A stretch of 64,000 nt of DNA, taken from contig OZ025252.1 of the NCBI GenBank assembly GCA_964019135.1, positions 8,138,823 to 8,202,822 of the forward strand, written 5' to 3'. Within the stretch, counting starts at the first letter, position 1. The number at the start of each line of letters is the position of its first letter. Under the pieces are notes generated by a model. That model made no database searches. It worked only from the letters and a program-made list of their open reading frames with translations, and had not been told where the DNA came from. A program made the position numbers and the translations under genes. Source of the stretch: Arenicola marina (taxonomy: Eukaryota; Annelida; Polychaeta; Arenicolidae). Of this stretch, positions 46,886 through 58,678 are shown in pieces.

Positions 46886-49294
46886 AGTCAGTGTCTGTCA
46901 GACTGGTATACGGACAGTGTCTGTCAGTCTGGTGTAGGACAAGTCAGTGTCTGTCAGTCTGGTGTACGGTCAGTGTCTGTCAGTCTGGTGTAGGACAAGT
47001 CAGTGTCTGTCAGTCTGGTGCACGGACAGTGTCTGTCAGTCTGGTGTACGCACAAGTCTATCTGTCAGTCTGGTGTAGGACAAGTCAGTGTCTGTCAGAC
47101 TGGTGTACGGTCAGTGTCTGTCAGTCTGGTGTAGGACAAGTCTGTGTCTGTCAGTCTGGTGTAGGACAAGTCTGTGTCTGTCAGTCTGGTGCACGGAGAG
47201 TGTCTGTCGGTCAGGTGTACGGTCAGTGTGTCAGTCTGGTGTACGGACAGTGTCTGTCCGTCTGGTGTACGGTCAGTGTCTGTCAGTCTGGTGCACGGAC
47301 AGTGTCTGTCAGTCTGGTGCACGGACAGTGTCTGTCAGTCTGGTGTACGCACAAGTCTGTGTCTGTCAGTCAGGTGTACGGTCAGTGTCTGTCAGTCTGG
47401 TGTACGGACAGTGTCTGTCCGTCTGGTGTAGGTCAGTGTCTGTCAGTCTGGTGCACGGACAGTGTCTGTCAGTCTGGTGCACGGACAGTGTCTGTCAGTC
47501 TGGTGTACGGACAGTGTCTGTCAGTCTGGTGTACGGACAGTGTCTGTCAGTCTGGGCACGGACAGTGTCTGTCAGTCTGGTGTACGGACAGTGTCTGTCA
47601 GTCCGGTGTAGGACAACTCAGTGTCTGTCAGTCTGGTGCACGGACAGTGTCTGTCAGTCTGGTGTACGCACAAGTCTATCTGTCAGTCTGGTGTAGGACA
47701 AGTCAGTGTCTGTCAGACTGGTGTACGGTCAGTGTCTGTCAGTCTGGTGTAGGACAAGTCTGTGTCTGTCAGTCTGGTGCACGGACAGTGTCTGTCAGTC
47801 TGGTGTACGGCCAGTGTCTGTCAGTCTGGTGTACGCACAAGTCTATCTGTCAGTCTGGTGTAGGACAAGTCAGTGTCTGTCAGACTGGTGTACGGTCAGT
47901 GTCTGTCAGTCTGGTGTAGGACAAGTCTGTGTCTGTCAGTCTGGTGTAGGACAAGTCTGTGTCTGTCAGTCTGGTGCACGGAGAGTGTCTGTCGGTCAGG
48001 TGTACGGTCAGTGTGTCAGTCTGGTGTACGGACAGTGTCTGTCCGTCTGGTGTACGGTCAGTGTCTGTCAGTCTGGTGCACGGACAGTGTCTGTCAGTCT
48101 GGTGCACGGACAGTGTCTGTCAGTCTGGTGTACGCACAAGTCTGTGTCTGTCAGTCAGGTGTACGGTCAGTGTCTGTCAGTCTGGTGTACGGACAGTGTC
48201 TGTCCGTCTGGTGTAGGTCAGTGTCTGTCAGTCTGGTGCACGGACAGTGTCTGTCAGTCTGGTGCACGGACAGTGTCTGTCAGTCTGGTGTACGGACAGT
48301 GTCTGTCAGTTTGGTGTACGGACAGTGTCTGTCAGTCTGGGCACGGACAGTGTCTGTCAGTCTGGTGTACGGACAGTGTCTGTCAGTCTGGTGTACGGAC
48401 AGTGTCTGTCAGTCAGGTAAACGGACAGTGTCTGTCAGTCTGGTGCGCAGACAGTGTCTGTCAGTCTGGTGCACGGTCAGTGTCTGTCAGTCTGGTGTAC
48501 GGTCAGTGTCAGTCAGTCTGGTGCACGGACACTGTCTGTCAGTCTGGTGTACGGTCAGTGTATGTCAGTCTGGTGTACGGACAGTGTCTGTCAGTCTGGT
48601 GCACGGACAGTGTCTGTCAGTCTGGTGTAGGACAAGTCAGTGTCTGTCAGTCTGGTGTACGGTCAGTGTCTGTCAGTCTGGTGTACGGTCAGTGTCTGTC
48701 AGTCTGGTTCACGGTCAGTGTCTGTCAGTCTGGTGCACGGACAGTGTCTGTCAGTCTGGTGCACGGACAGTGTCTGTCAGTCTGGTGTACGGATACTGTC
48801 TGTCAGTCTGGTATACAGTCAGTGTCTGTCAGTCTGGTGTACGGTCAGTGTCTGTCAGTCTGGTGTACGGCCAGTGTCTGTCAGTCTGGTGTACGGCCAG
48901 TGTCTGTCAGTCTGGTGCACGGACAGTGTCTGTCAGTCTGGTGCACGGACAATGTCTGTCAGTCTGGTGTATGGACATTGTCAGTCAGTCTGGTGAACGG
49001 ACAGTGTCTGTCAGTCTGGTGTACGGACAGTGTCTGTCAGTCTGGTGCACGGTCAGTGTCAGTCAGTCTGGTGCACGGACAGTGTCTGTCATTCTGGTGT
49101 ACGGTCAGTGTCTGTCAGTCTGGTGTACGGTCAGTGTCTGTCAGTCTGGTGTATGGTCAGTGTCTGTCAGTCTGGTGTACGGTCCGTGTCTGTCAGTCTG
49201 GTGTACGGACAGTGTCTGTCAGTCTGGTGTACGGTCAGTGTCTGTCAGTCTGGTGTACGGTCAGTGTCTGTCAGTCTGGTGTAGGACAAGTTAG
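46886..49294. repeat. 26-bp minisatellite (~92 units) with a 785-bp higher-order duplication
   Basis: The unit is GGTGTACGGACAGTGTCTGT plus CAGTCT, with variants GCACGGACAG, GTAGGACAAGTCAG and GTACGCACAAGTC. Rare variants recur at a fixed offset of 785 bp: GCACGGAGAG at 47191 and 47976, GGGCACGG at 47554 and 48339. Open frames of up to 546 codons are due to the stop-poor unit. Confidence 0.95.
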
Positions 49295-49429
49295 TGGCTG
49301 TGGGTGTGGGGATGGGGACTGTGACTGGGATGGGGATACGGATTGAGATAGGGATGCGAGCAAGTCGGGATGGAATGGGAATAGGCTGAAGATGGGGATG
49401 GAAATGGGGATTGCGGTCGGGTCTGGATG

Positions 49430-50556
49430 AGATGGGGATGAAGGTGGTAGTGGTAATGGGTGTGAGGGTGGGGTGGGTATGGGGAAGGGGATGGTGGTGG
49501 TAGTGGTAATGGGTGTGAGGGTGGGGTGGGTATGGGGAAGGGGATGGAGGTGGTAGTGGTAATGGGTGTGAGGGTGGGGTGGGTATGGGGAAGGGGATGG
49601 AGGTGGTAGTGGTAATGGGTGTGAGGGTGGGGTGGGTATGGGGAAGGGGATGGAGGTGGTAGTGGTAATGGGTGTGAGGGTGGGGTGGGTATGGGGAAGG
49701 GGATGGAGGTGGTAGTGGTAATGGGTGTGAGGGTGGGGTGGGTATGGGGAAGGGGATGGAGGTGGTAGTGGTAATGGGTGTGAGGGTGGGGTGGGTATGG
49801 GGAAGGGGATGGAGGTGGTAGTGGTAATGGGTGTGAGGGTGGGGTGGGTATGGGGAAGGGGATGGAGGTGGTAGTGGTAATGGGTGTGAGGGTGGGGTGG
49901 GTATGGGGAAGGGGATGGAGGTGGTAGTGGTAATGGGTGTGAGGGTGGGGTGGGTATGGGGAAGGGGATGGAGGTGGTAGTGGTAATGGGTGTGAGGGTG
50001 GGGTGGGTATGGGGAAGGGGATGGAGGTGGTAGTGGTAATGGGTGTGAGGGTGGGGTGGGTATGGGGAAGGGGATGGAGGTGGTAGTGGTAATGGGTGTG
50101 AGGGTGGGGTGGGTATGGGGAAGGGGATGGAGGTGGTAGTGGTAATGGGTGTGAGGGTGGGGTGGGTATGGGGAAGGGGATGAAGGTGGTAGTGGTAATG
50201 GGTGTGAGGGTGGGGTGGGTATGGGGAAGGGGATGGAGGTGGTAGTGGTAATGGGTGTGAGGGTGGGGTGGGTATGGGGAAGGGGATGGAGGTGGTAGTG
50301 GTAATGGGTGTGAGGGTGGGGTGGGTATGGGGAAGGGGATGGAGGTGGTAGTGGTAATGGGTGTGAGGGTGGGGTGGGTATGGGGAAGGGGATGGAGGTG
50401 GTAGTGGTAATGGGTGTGAGGGTGGGGTGGGTATGGGGAAGGGGATGGAGGTGGTAGTGGTAATGGGTGTGAGGGTGGGGTGGGTATGGGGAAGGGGATG
50501 GAGGTGGTAGTGGTAATGGGTGTGAGGGTGGGGTGGGTATGGGGAAGGGGATGGAG
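49430..50556. repeat. 53-bp G-rich minisatellite (~21 near-identical units)
   Basis: The unit contains GGGTATGGGGAAGGGGATGG, AGGTGGTAGTGGTAATGGG and TGTGAGGGTGGGG. Units are almost identical (occasional single changes such as GATGGTGG or GATGAAGG), implying recent expansion. The pattern is strongly G-biased on the + strand. It is preceded by degenerate GGGATGGGGAT sequence from 49300. Confidence 0.95.
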
Positions 50557-51616
50557 GTGGAGATCGATGGTGTCATCTTTGGCTTTTTTTTTTACTTATT
50601 GCGGGCCGCTGTTCCTTCTCGTCTGTCTGGTGTGGTGCCGACAGTGTGATCCCGGCCGCTGGTAGGCATAGCACGGCTCTTACCTTACCCGCCAACCTTT
50701 GATGTGGTTACAAAACATGTCATCTTGTTGACTCTCTCTACCACAAGGCCGACACTGGCGGCGAGAATATCGGCAAAACATCGACCGCATCACATGAAAT
50801 GACACTTAATGCACGAACCGATCTGTCAGAATAGCTCACATGTGACTCACACCCGAACAATACGAGGATACTATATAGATTATCACGTGAGTGGGCCATG
50901 GACCCCCATGCTTTCATGACCTGTAAATATGTCGTCTGGCTTTATTCCGCTACAGTGACGTGTAACCCATGACGCACCGCTGCAGTCTGACCAATGACTC
51001 AGCGATAAAGCACTGCGCAAGCGCGCACATGAAGGTATCGCACTTGATACTGCCTATATGGCTATTTTTAATTCAATTTGGATCTACCTGACACGACATT
51101 ATCATTTTTCACCAGAAATATCTATAAATAATGATGTATATTTATACACATAGATATATATATATATATCTCTAATTATAGCAAGTCCAGCATGGGACAT
51201 GATACAGGTCAAAGAATCAATGTAGAAGGTACGACGGGTGGAGGGGAAGAACTTAACACCCTTGTATGACGAGCGATTTGGCGTAATAAAGCCGATAAAC
51301 CCAGGTTTTTCCGTCGGTAAACTAGGTTTATCTGTCGATAAAGAAGGTTTATCGAAAACTTGTTATATCAAGGACTGAGCATGCGCCAAAGATCGCACTA
51401 GTCTCGCGATGTCGCCTAGCACCTCGCGATCTCGCCTCTCGCCATCTCGCGTTTTCGCGTCCTCGCAATCTCGCCCGCGCATTATCGCGTTCTCGTGAGC
51501 CGGCTTCGCGCTTTCTTGCGCCCTCGCGATTTTGTGCTAGTGATGCGAGATTGCGACTGGCACATATATGCCAACATATGTCCGTGATTTCAGAAACAAA
51601 CGTCTGTACACATTAC
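50557..51616. other. Unassigned spacer with CG-rich TCTCGCG-type repeats
   Basis: Around 51283-51360 the motif CGATAAA...AGGTTTATC recurs. At 51395-51560 there are many copies of TCTCGC / CTCGCGAT / TTCGCG. No coding region is recognised. Confidence 0.4.
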
Positions 51617-51700
51617 GGTGTCTGGATAGCTCAGTCGGTATAGCATCGAACGTTAGAGCGTAGGGCAGCGCGTTCAATTCCGGATGAAAGGGTTGTCCTT
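51617..51700 (+). mobile_element. tRNA-like SINE head, third type
   Basis: GTGTCTGGATAGCTCAGTCG then GCGCGTTCAATTCCGGATGA look like Pol III A and B boxes of a tRNA-derived element. The spacing is compatible with a tRNA, but the arms do not pair well enough for a tRNA gene. Confidence 0.45.
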
Positions 51701-51896
51701 GTACTGATGGCGACAATCGCTAGTATCTCTTCATGGTCGTCGCCTTTGTGCTTTGATAAAGAATATCTGTTATTGTAAAGATAATAGATATAGGCGGAAA
51801 ATTCCTTTAGGCGACCCTTTAGTGCAATATCCATCTGTTCCTTTCACTCCATATTCATCCACGCCATGGCGCCACATCTCGCCAGCTAATTACTGG

Positions 51897-53110
51897 TTAG
51901 CATCCGTCCGTCTGCGAGAGACCATGGATTTGCAGCTTTGTTTTAGTTTAAGTAATACGATTTGCGTCGCAGCATTTGCGCTTATGACTGAATAAGCCTA
52001 TAAGCAGAGCTGTCGATAGGTTTTGGTTTGTACTCGTTGGGCGCCTAGATTGACGTTGCAAGTCTAGTTTCTCAAACTGGAGCACGTCGTAATGAGTCAT
52101 TCCCTCATGCACGACACGTACCCAGCCCCACTTTTGAAATGATAGATCCCCCAAGACTTTGAATTGATGCCGAAAGCCTTTATGTCACGCTTACAACAAT
52201 CCTTAAACCTACGCTTTGGTCGTCCAGTTGGCCTTTTGCCGTCGGCAACCTCACCGTAGATTACATCCTTTGGAATGCTTCATCTTGCATGAACGTTCCC
52301 AAGCCAACAAAGACGCCTTTCTTTCACAAGAATGCTTGGTAGGTTGGCCCTAGCTAACACGTCAGCATTCGTGACCTTGTCTTGCCAAGATATGCCTAAA
52401 ATGTTTCGCAATCAACGAAAATGAAAGTTATTCAATATCCTTTCTTGGCCACTCTATTTAGTCCACGTTTTACTGCCATACAGCAATCTACTGAGAACAC
52501 ACGCCCTGTAGATTAGCATTTTGGTGCGAATGGTTAGTTTTGAATGTTTCCAAGCTCGTTTGTGCTACCTACAAACGGTGGTGACTGTCTTCCCAATGCG
52601 AGTATTCATGTCCTCATCCAGGGATAGATTATCAGTGACGGTACTTCCCAGGTAACACAAGTTATTCCCCACCTCTAAAGGCATGTTATTTAGGGTAATC
52701 ACTGGTGGTGTAATAGTCCCTTGACTCAGCACGACTGTTTTTTTAACACTTATAGTCAAAGCGAATAATGCACACGCATTTGAGAGTCGATCCATGAGTC
52801 TCTGTAGCTGGCTTTCTGAATGTGCAACCAACGCTGCGTCGTCAGTGAATAGCAGTTCCCTTATTAGGAAGCGCCTCCGCTTGGATTTAGCGCGCAATCT
52901 GGAAAGGTTTACAATTTCCTATCCGATCTGGGGTGCAGGTAAACACCCTCCGCATCCTCATTAAGTGCGTGCGAAAGGAACATAGAGAAAAAGATTCCAA
53001 ATAAAGTTGGCGCAAGAATGCAACCCAGCTTCACGCCATTTCTGACTCGTCGAACTGTAGTGGTGTCATACTTTCGTCACTCCAAATGTTTTTGCTTGTA
53101 AAAACGTCCT
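51897..53110 (-). pseudogene. LINE ORF2 reverse-transcriptase remnant (same family as 31615-32325)
   Basis: Minus-strand frame 52897-52565 reads LIRELLFTDDAALVAHSESQ and NACALFALTISVKKTVVLSQ. The (F)xDDA core is the reverse-transcriptase active site, here FTDDA. Downstream degraded sequence (52500-52160) matches the GSETW and GKRPTGRPK region of the other copy, and 52154-51948 holds GLFSHKRKCCDANRIT, with most of the zinc-finger-like motif deleted. Upstream (53100-52900) the frame is broken. Several frameshifts make it inactive. Confidence 0.85.
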
Positions 53111-54190
53111 GTTCTTCTAACTCAGAACGAATGAGGGAAACGATTTAATTGTTCCTTTTAAAAGATTAAGTCCGCTTGGTGAAAAGAAATTATTTCTGTT
53201 GCGTGATTAATTATGAGAGATTTTATAGGAGTGGTGTAAAACTGACGATATTAGGAACCCGGGTTCTTAATCTCGTCACAACGGGTGTCCAAATATCACC
53301 AGGGAGACCCATTATCGTCATACCTGAAAGGTAAAGGATCTAAAAACCATGTTGATTAAACTTAAAATGTTGGTTCTTAAACTTAAACGTCAAACTAAAC
53401 GACAACTGCAAGTATTTAGACCTACCATGTTTTACAGATAATTATTTCGACATCAGATCTTACGGGTGACGGTTTATGACGGTTAAAATTTACGGTAAAT
53501 TATCCTAGTAAATGTAAATTAATGCCGGTATCTGTCAATACAAATTATGCATGCTAGACAACTTGTATTTCTGTAACATATGGCCAACGCTGTCTGGAAT
53601 TCCAATAAAGAACCCTTACTTGTTCTGCACCACGAGGAACGTGTGCATGATAACGCACATAATATACAACTACGATGCCTGACTACACACACTCTTTTTC
53701 TCTTGCAATTGATCAATAGCGCGGGCTCTAGTGAGAAACTACATCTGTCAGAACCCAAAATGTCATAGTGATGAAAACGTCAGACCTTGGTAGAATGAAA
53801 TCCACAGTTTTAATTTTTGACTTCAACCATCCCGGTTATCGCCCACACAACCTTGCGTAACGTTTCTAAAGGAGGTAGGGCAGGGCCACTTAAAGAAGTA
53901 ATTGCTTGACAATTATAATGACCTCTTGGAGGCGGAAATTCGCAAATAATGAAAAAACAAGAAATTGCAAGGGATAACCCCCCCCGGGGGGGGGGCGATA
54001 CCCCACATTGCATCGTTTAGGAAAGCACTTATATATATCTGAAACTAAAGAGTTACTGCCTCATATATTTATAGCCTCCGTCAATAGAAACGGCGATCGA
54101 GTCAAAGTGTTAAACTGTACATTTGCTCCCGATGACATTTTTTTCGTCGCTATGACGTTTTTGGGTCCTAAAGTATGTCTTAATTGTTGG
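53111..54190. other. Unassigned spacer with a C8/G10 hairpin
   Basis: AACCCCCCCCGGGGGGGGGG near 53978-53997 can form a perfect hairpin. The rest is AT-rich and shows no gene. Confidence 0.45.
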
Positions 54191-54194
54191 CCCC

Positions 54195-54795
54195 AGTATT
54201 CCAACTCGATCGCTGTCACCTTTTCCGTCCCTCCCCTTGCAGCGTCCTATCTTCCAATCACACGGCTGTTACCATCTTCGGTCCCTTCTCTTCTTATGTC
54301 CTATAACCAACTACACCACTTTTACCTTTCCGGTACCTCCCCTTCTAGCAGCCCGTCTTCTAATTACACTGGTGTCACCCTTCCTGGTACCTCCCGTTCC
54401 TGCGCCGGCCTTTCCGGTACCTCCTCTTCCTGCGCCTTGTGTTCAACTACACCGCTGTCACCTTTCCGGTATCTGCCCTTCCTGCACACAGTCTTCAAAC
54501 TACATCGCTGTCACCTTTCATGTACCTCCTCTTCCTGCGCCCCCCATTCTAACTTCACTGCTGTCACCTTTCCAGAACCTCCCTTTCCTGCCCCTTGTCT
54601 CCAGCTACACCGCTATAACCTTTCCGGTACCATGCCTTCCTGAATCCCGTCTTGTAGCTACACCGCTATCACCTTTCCGGTACCATCCCTTCCTGAATTC
54701 CGTCTTGTAGCTACATCGCTGTCATCTTTCTGATACCTCCCTTTTCTGAATTCCGTCTTCCAACTACACCGCTGTCACCTTTTCAACATGCTTTG
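54195..54795. repeat. Degenerate ~55-bp pyrimidine-rich repeat (~10 units)
   Basis: Each unit contains a form of CTACACCGCTGTCACCTTTC then CGGTACC and CCTTCCTG...GTCTT. Divergence is greatest at the left; the last three units are most alike. Confidence 0.85.
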
Positions 54796-55378
54796 AACCA
54801 TGGCTCGTCTTCGTAATATTTAATTAATAGAGATCTTCTCTCAAACTCGAGAAAATCGACCCTGCATTCCCCATCTATAGCATTTTGACACCATTGACGA
54901 TAAAAGGACCCTCCCCGGACGAAATTAGGGGCACTTTTAGCAGAAGGTGGCTTTATTTCGTCAAAAGGGCCTTTTTAGGTGCCCCAATATCGTCACCAAA
55001 TTTGAAGCCCCAGAAAGCACTGAAAAATTAAGCATCTTTGTATCGTAATACAACTAAATGTGAGGAATGGTTTCTCCTGCACGTGCACGAAAAGGCGGCC
55101 CCTCCATTATCGCTCAGATATAACAATAATGGCTTGTGCAAGTGATGCTCTTTTTTTACCGAGATGAACTTTTAGACCTCCCAAATCAGGGTACCAACTT
55201 ACAGCACTCCATTTAGCGCCTTATATTTCGAAATTTTATGCTCTTTTTGTTACGGAAGAGATTAAAGATTATAAGAAAATATGTTACGACTGAGATGTGA
55301 TTGTCGGAGGATGAAGCAGCTGTTATTTTTTGGTGACGAAATTAGGACACCGACGAAATTAGGGCACCATCCGTTACT
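54796..55378. other. Spacer with GACGAAATTAGGG motifs
   Basis: GACGAAATTAGGGGCAC (about 54918) is inverted at about 54973-54996 (GTGCCCCAATATCGTC) and directly repeated at about 55337 and 55351. These look like transposon-end motifs, but I cannot delimit an element. Confidence 0.4.
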
Positions 55379-55383
55379 GTGCT

Positions 55384-56380
55384 GAACGAGTGTTTATGAA
55401 AATGGATTGGCGCGCCAATCACTCAGCAGACATGGAACCAGTTATCGAAGCCAAAAATGAAAAACACCTACAACACAATAAAGATCGGACAAACACGTCT
55501 CTGTTACAGCCGAAGCTGGGGATACACGCAGTACAAAAAACGGTGCGTTATTGCGCCAATCAATATTGGATAAACCTCTGTGAGGAGATACAGGAGGCTT
55601 CTGATAGACGTAATATGCGGGCAATGTACACCGGAATTAAGAAAGCCCTGGGCCCCAAGGTCACATCAACAGCCCTCCTTAAAGCAATATACTTACATGC
55701 GCCATCTTAGATTTTTCACATTTTAGAATCAAGACTAAACGTATCTCAAAATTATGATGCATATATATTTTATCTCTTCAACATAACTGCACGGTTTATT
55801 TATATCGCGCGCGGACGTGATAGCGAGCCGCGGTCGACATTACACACAAAATACCGAACAGCGAACAGGCGCGCAGGGATATAAAGCCGGCCACCAACTT
55901 CTGCTCAGGTGAACAAATTGCTTCTCTCCGAGTAGCCCACAGGCTTTCAGGATTGAAATTCAAGACATAGTATACTTATTTGACACGGGGAAGAGGTTGG
56001 TAATACACAAAATTACAGAATATATTGCTTTAAAGTCACTCGATGGCGAGGTGATTACAGATCGTAGCAAACAGATGTCTCGCTGGGTGAAACACTATGT
56101 CTCATTATACGCCCACGAGTCTCACGTATCAACAACGGCGCTTGACGCATTACCCCGACTGCCGGTAATGAACGATCTGGACAGTGTTCCCAAAGTTTTC
56201 GAGCTGAGTGAGGCAATCGATTCCTTAGGCAGCGGGAAATCGCCTGGCAATGAGAGGATTCCTGCTGAGGTAATAAAGCGTGGGAAAACTATGTTGCTCC
56301 CTCATCTCGAGCTGATTACACGCCTTGCGAATGGCACCATAGTCTTCCCAACGTCAGTGAAAGTTATCACATTACCTTGA
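55384..56380 (+). pseudogene. LINE ORF2 region upstream of the RT, split by a MITE
   Basis: Left part (55390-55680): CANQYWINLCEEIQEASDRR and MRAMYTGIKKALGPKV. Right part (56030-56380): LKSLDGEVITDRSKQMSRWV, ALDALPRLPVMNDLDSVP and GSGKSPGNERIPAEVIKRGK. This is the linker between endonuclease and reverse transcriptase of the same LINE family as the fragments at 31615 and 51897, in the opposite orientation. It is broken at 55683-56029 by an inserted element, shifted by one base across the insertion, and lost after about 56380. Confidence 0.85.
55679..56033. mobile_element. 347-bp piggyBac-like MITE inserted in the LINE
   Basis: TTAA (55679-55682) - AGCAATATA ... TATATTGCT - TTAA (56030-56033). 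The perfect 9-bp inverted termini and TTAA duplication are characteristic of piggyBac-type insertion. Its position inside a recognisable LINE frame confirms the boundaries. No coding capacity; superfamily inferred from the TSD. Confidence 0.8.
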
Positions 56381-56959
56381 TTAATGGAAAAGACTACATC
56401 AACCCGTGCGAGTGGATTCAAGTAACCCGAGTCGTCGGTGGCTAGATATATTGCATCAAATATTACTGCGAGAAAAACTTATTATCCAGAAAAACAATAC
56501 TGTAATGCAGCTGTAATAAACTGAAATAAACTTTTAGATTATGTTATGGAAAAATAAATGGAAACCATTCACTGAAACCCATTCATTCAAGCCGACCATT
56601 CTCTGTATATAATAAATGACGTTGATTTGAATCGTGGTATGGCGTGTTCACCATGGCAGAATGACGCAACATACAAGCGCACCTCCCTTCCCTAACGCCC
56701 CACCCCCTCCACACCCAATGCGTCGATAACGCCCCCCCCCCCGCACCCACTCACACGAACGAAATTGTTAATCATGTGAATGACAGCTGGTCATATCGAT
56801 GTGGCAATGAAATAACCTTAATTACTGGAACCCATCAGTGGCAGATCCAGGGGAGCGAAACGTTAATACCACCTGCTTTTTGGTAATTAGGCCATAGAGG
56901 AGGTTTTCACGAAATATGTGAGCCACATTCCCCTCCCCACTCCGCAACTCTCCCCATAA
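56381..56959. other. Unassigned spacer
   Basis: C run about 56731-56741. CAGTGGCAGATCCAGGGGAG at about 56829 resembles a CAGGGG-family transposon end. No gene is seen. Confidence 0.45.
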
Positions 56960-58012
56960 GCTCGAACTTGCGAACGCCATCTGCTCAGGAACCACGTGTC
57001 AATGAGATGGCCATCGTGTCTGCTCCATAAACCACGTGTCAATGAGATGGCCATCGTTTCTGCTCCATAAACCACGTGTCATTGAGAGGGCCATCATGTC
57101 TGCTCCATAAACCACGTACCAATGAGAGGGACATCATGTCTGATCCCTAAACCACGTGTCAATGAGAGGGCCATCATGTCTGGCCCATAAAGCAAGTGCC
57201 AATGAGATGGCCATCATGCCTGCTCCATAAACCACGTGTCAATGAGAGGGCCATCATGTCTGATCCATAAACCACGTGTCATTGAGCTGGCCATCGTGTC
57301 TTCTCCATAAACCACGTGTCATTGAGCTGGCCATCGTGTCTTCTCCATAAACCACGTGTCAATGAGAGGGCCATCATGTCTGATCCATAAACCACGTGTC
57401 ATTGAGCTGGCCATCGTGTCTTCTCCATAAACCACGTGTCAATGAGAGGGCCATCGTGTCTTCTCCATAAACCACGTGTCATTGAGCTGGCCATCGTGTC
57501 TTCTCCATAAACCACGTGTCATTGAGAGGGCCATCATGTCTGCTCCATAAACCTCGTGCCAATGAGAGGGCCATCATGTCTGATCCATAAAGCACGTGTC
57601 AATGAGAGGACCATCATGTCTGATCCATAAACCACGTGTCAATGAGAGGGCCATCATGCCTGCTCCATAAACCACGTGTCATAGAGCTGGCCATCGTGTC
57701 TTCTCCATAAACCACGTGTCAATGAGAGGACCATCGTGTCTTCTCCATAAACCACGTGTCAATGAGAGGACCATCGTGTCTTCGCCATAAACCACGTGTC
57801 AATGAGAGGGCCATCGTGTCTTCTCCATAAACCACGTGTCATTGAGCTGGCCATCGTGTCTTTTCCATAAACCACGTGTCAATGAGAGGGCCATCATGTC
57901 TGCTCCATAAACCTCGTGTCAATGAGAGGGCCATCATGCCTGCTCCATAAACCACGTGTCCATAATATGGCCATCATGCCTGCTCCATAAACCACGTGTC
58001 AATGAGAGGGCG
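56960..58012. repeat. 40-bp minisatellite (~26 units), each with a CACGTG E-box
   Basis: The unit is CCATAAACCACGTGTCAATG plus AGAGGGCCATCATGTCTGCT. Almost every unit keeps ACCACGTGTC, so palindromic E-boxes recur every 40 bp. Variants (ATTGAGCTGG, CGTGTCTTCT) alternate in blocks. Confidence 0.95.
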
Positions 58013-58678
58013 TGCGTGTCAATATGTCTGACCCAGATACCGGGTGTGGATAGATGGGTGATCTGACAGCCGATCAGTCCGACCCCCCCCCCCCGCCGCC
58101 TCCACCCCTCCACCCCCCACCCCCCACCCTTCGTGGGTGATGTCAATCGATGCCCATTATGACGATAAACAGACGCCGCACCCTGCATAATTTGAGATCT
58201 ACCCAGGATGCACCTCGCGCGGCGGCGACTGAATTCAATCAGCGCGTGCACACGTGAGCGGGCGGAGATGGCGGGCGCTAACCCGGACGTATTCCCTGCC
58301 TCTTTACGGTCGTGAGCACCCACTTAGGGGTGGGGCCGTGTGGGGCGGGGGCGCGGGGGCTGGTAAGGATAGTAAGCCGGCGTGGGGCGGGGAGGGTGAG
58401 CGGGGGCTGGTTAGGCTAGTCAGCTGGCGTGGGGCGGCGGTGGGGGGGAGGGGGGGGGGCTGGTTGGGCCAGTAAGTAGGCTTGCCGCTGTTTAATGGCG
58501 GTAATAACACATCCGATAACAGACAATAGCGCCCTCTGACGGTCAGTGATATCATGACGTGTTCGGGGAACGCATTCCTGTTTATCTCCTCTCTATCAGT
58601 GCAGTATAGACTGTCCAATGACCCCCATTGTACAGGGATATCGTGTCTTTATCATTATATCTTCCAATTTCGTTTGAG
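58013..58678. other. GC-rich spacer with a short G-rich repeat
   Basis: C tract 58082-58095. Three diverged copies of a roughly 60-bp G-rich unit (GGGGCTGGTTAGGCTAGTCA-like, then CGTGGGGCGG) lie at about 58345-58490. No gene is recognised. Confidence 0.5.

Noticed and set aside
46891-50576. Cysteine-rich or proline-rich frames of 443-546 codons
   Set aside because: They are translations of the 26-bp and 53-bp arrays; no independent start, codon bias or domain is seen.
56960-58012. CRISPR-like array
   Set aside because: There are no unique spacers: the whole 40-bp unit is repeated, and the genome is animal.
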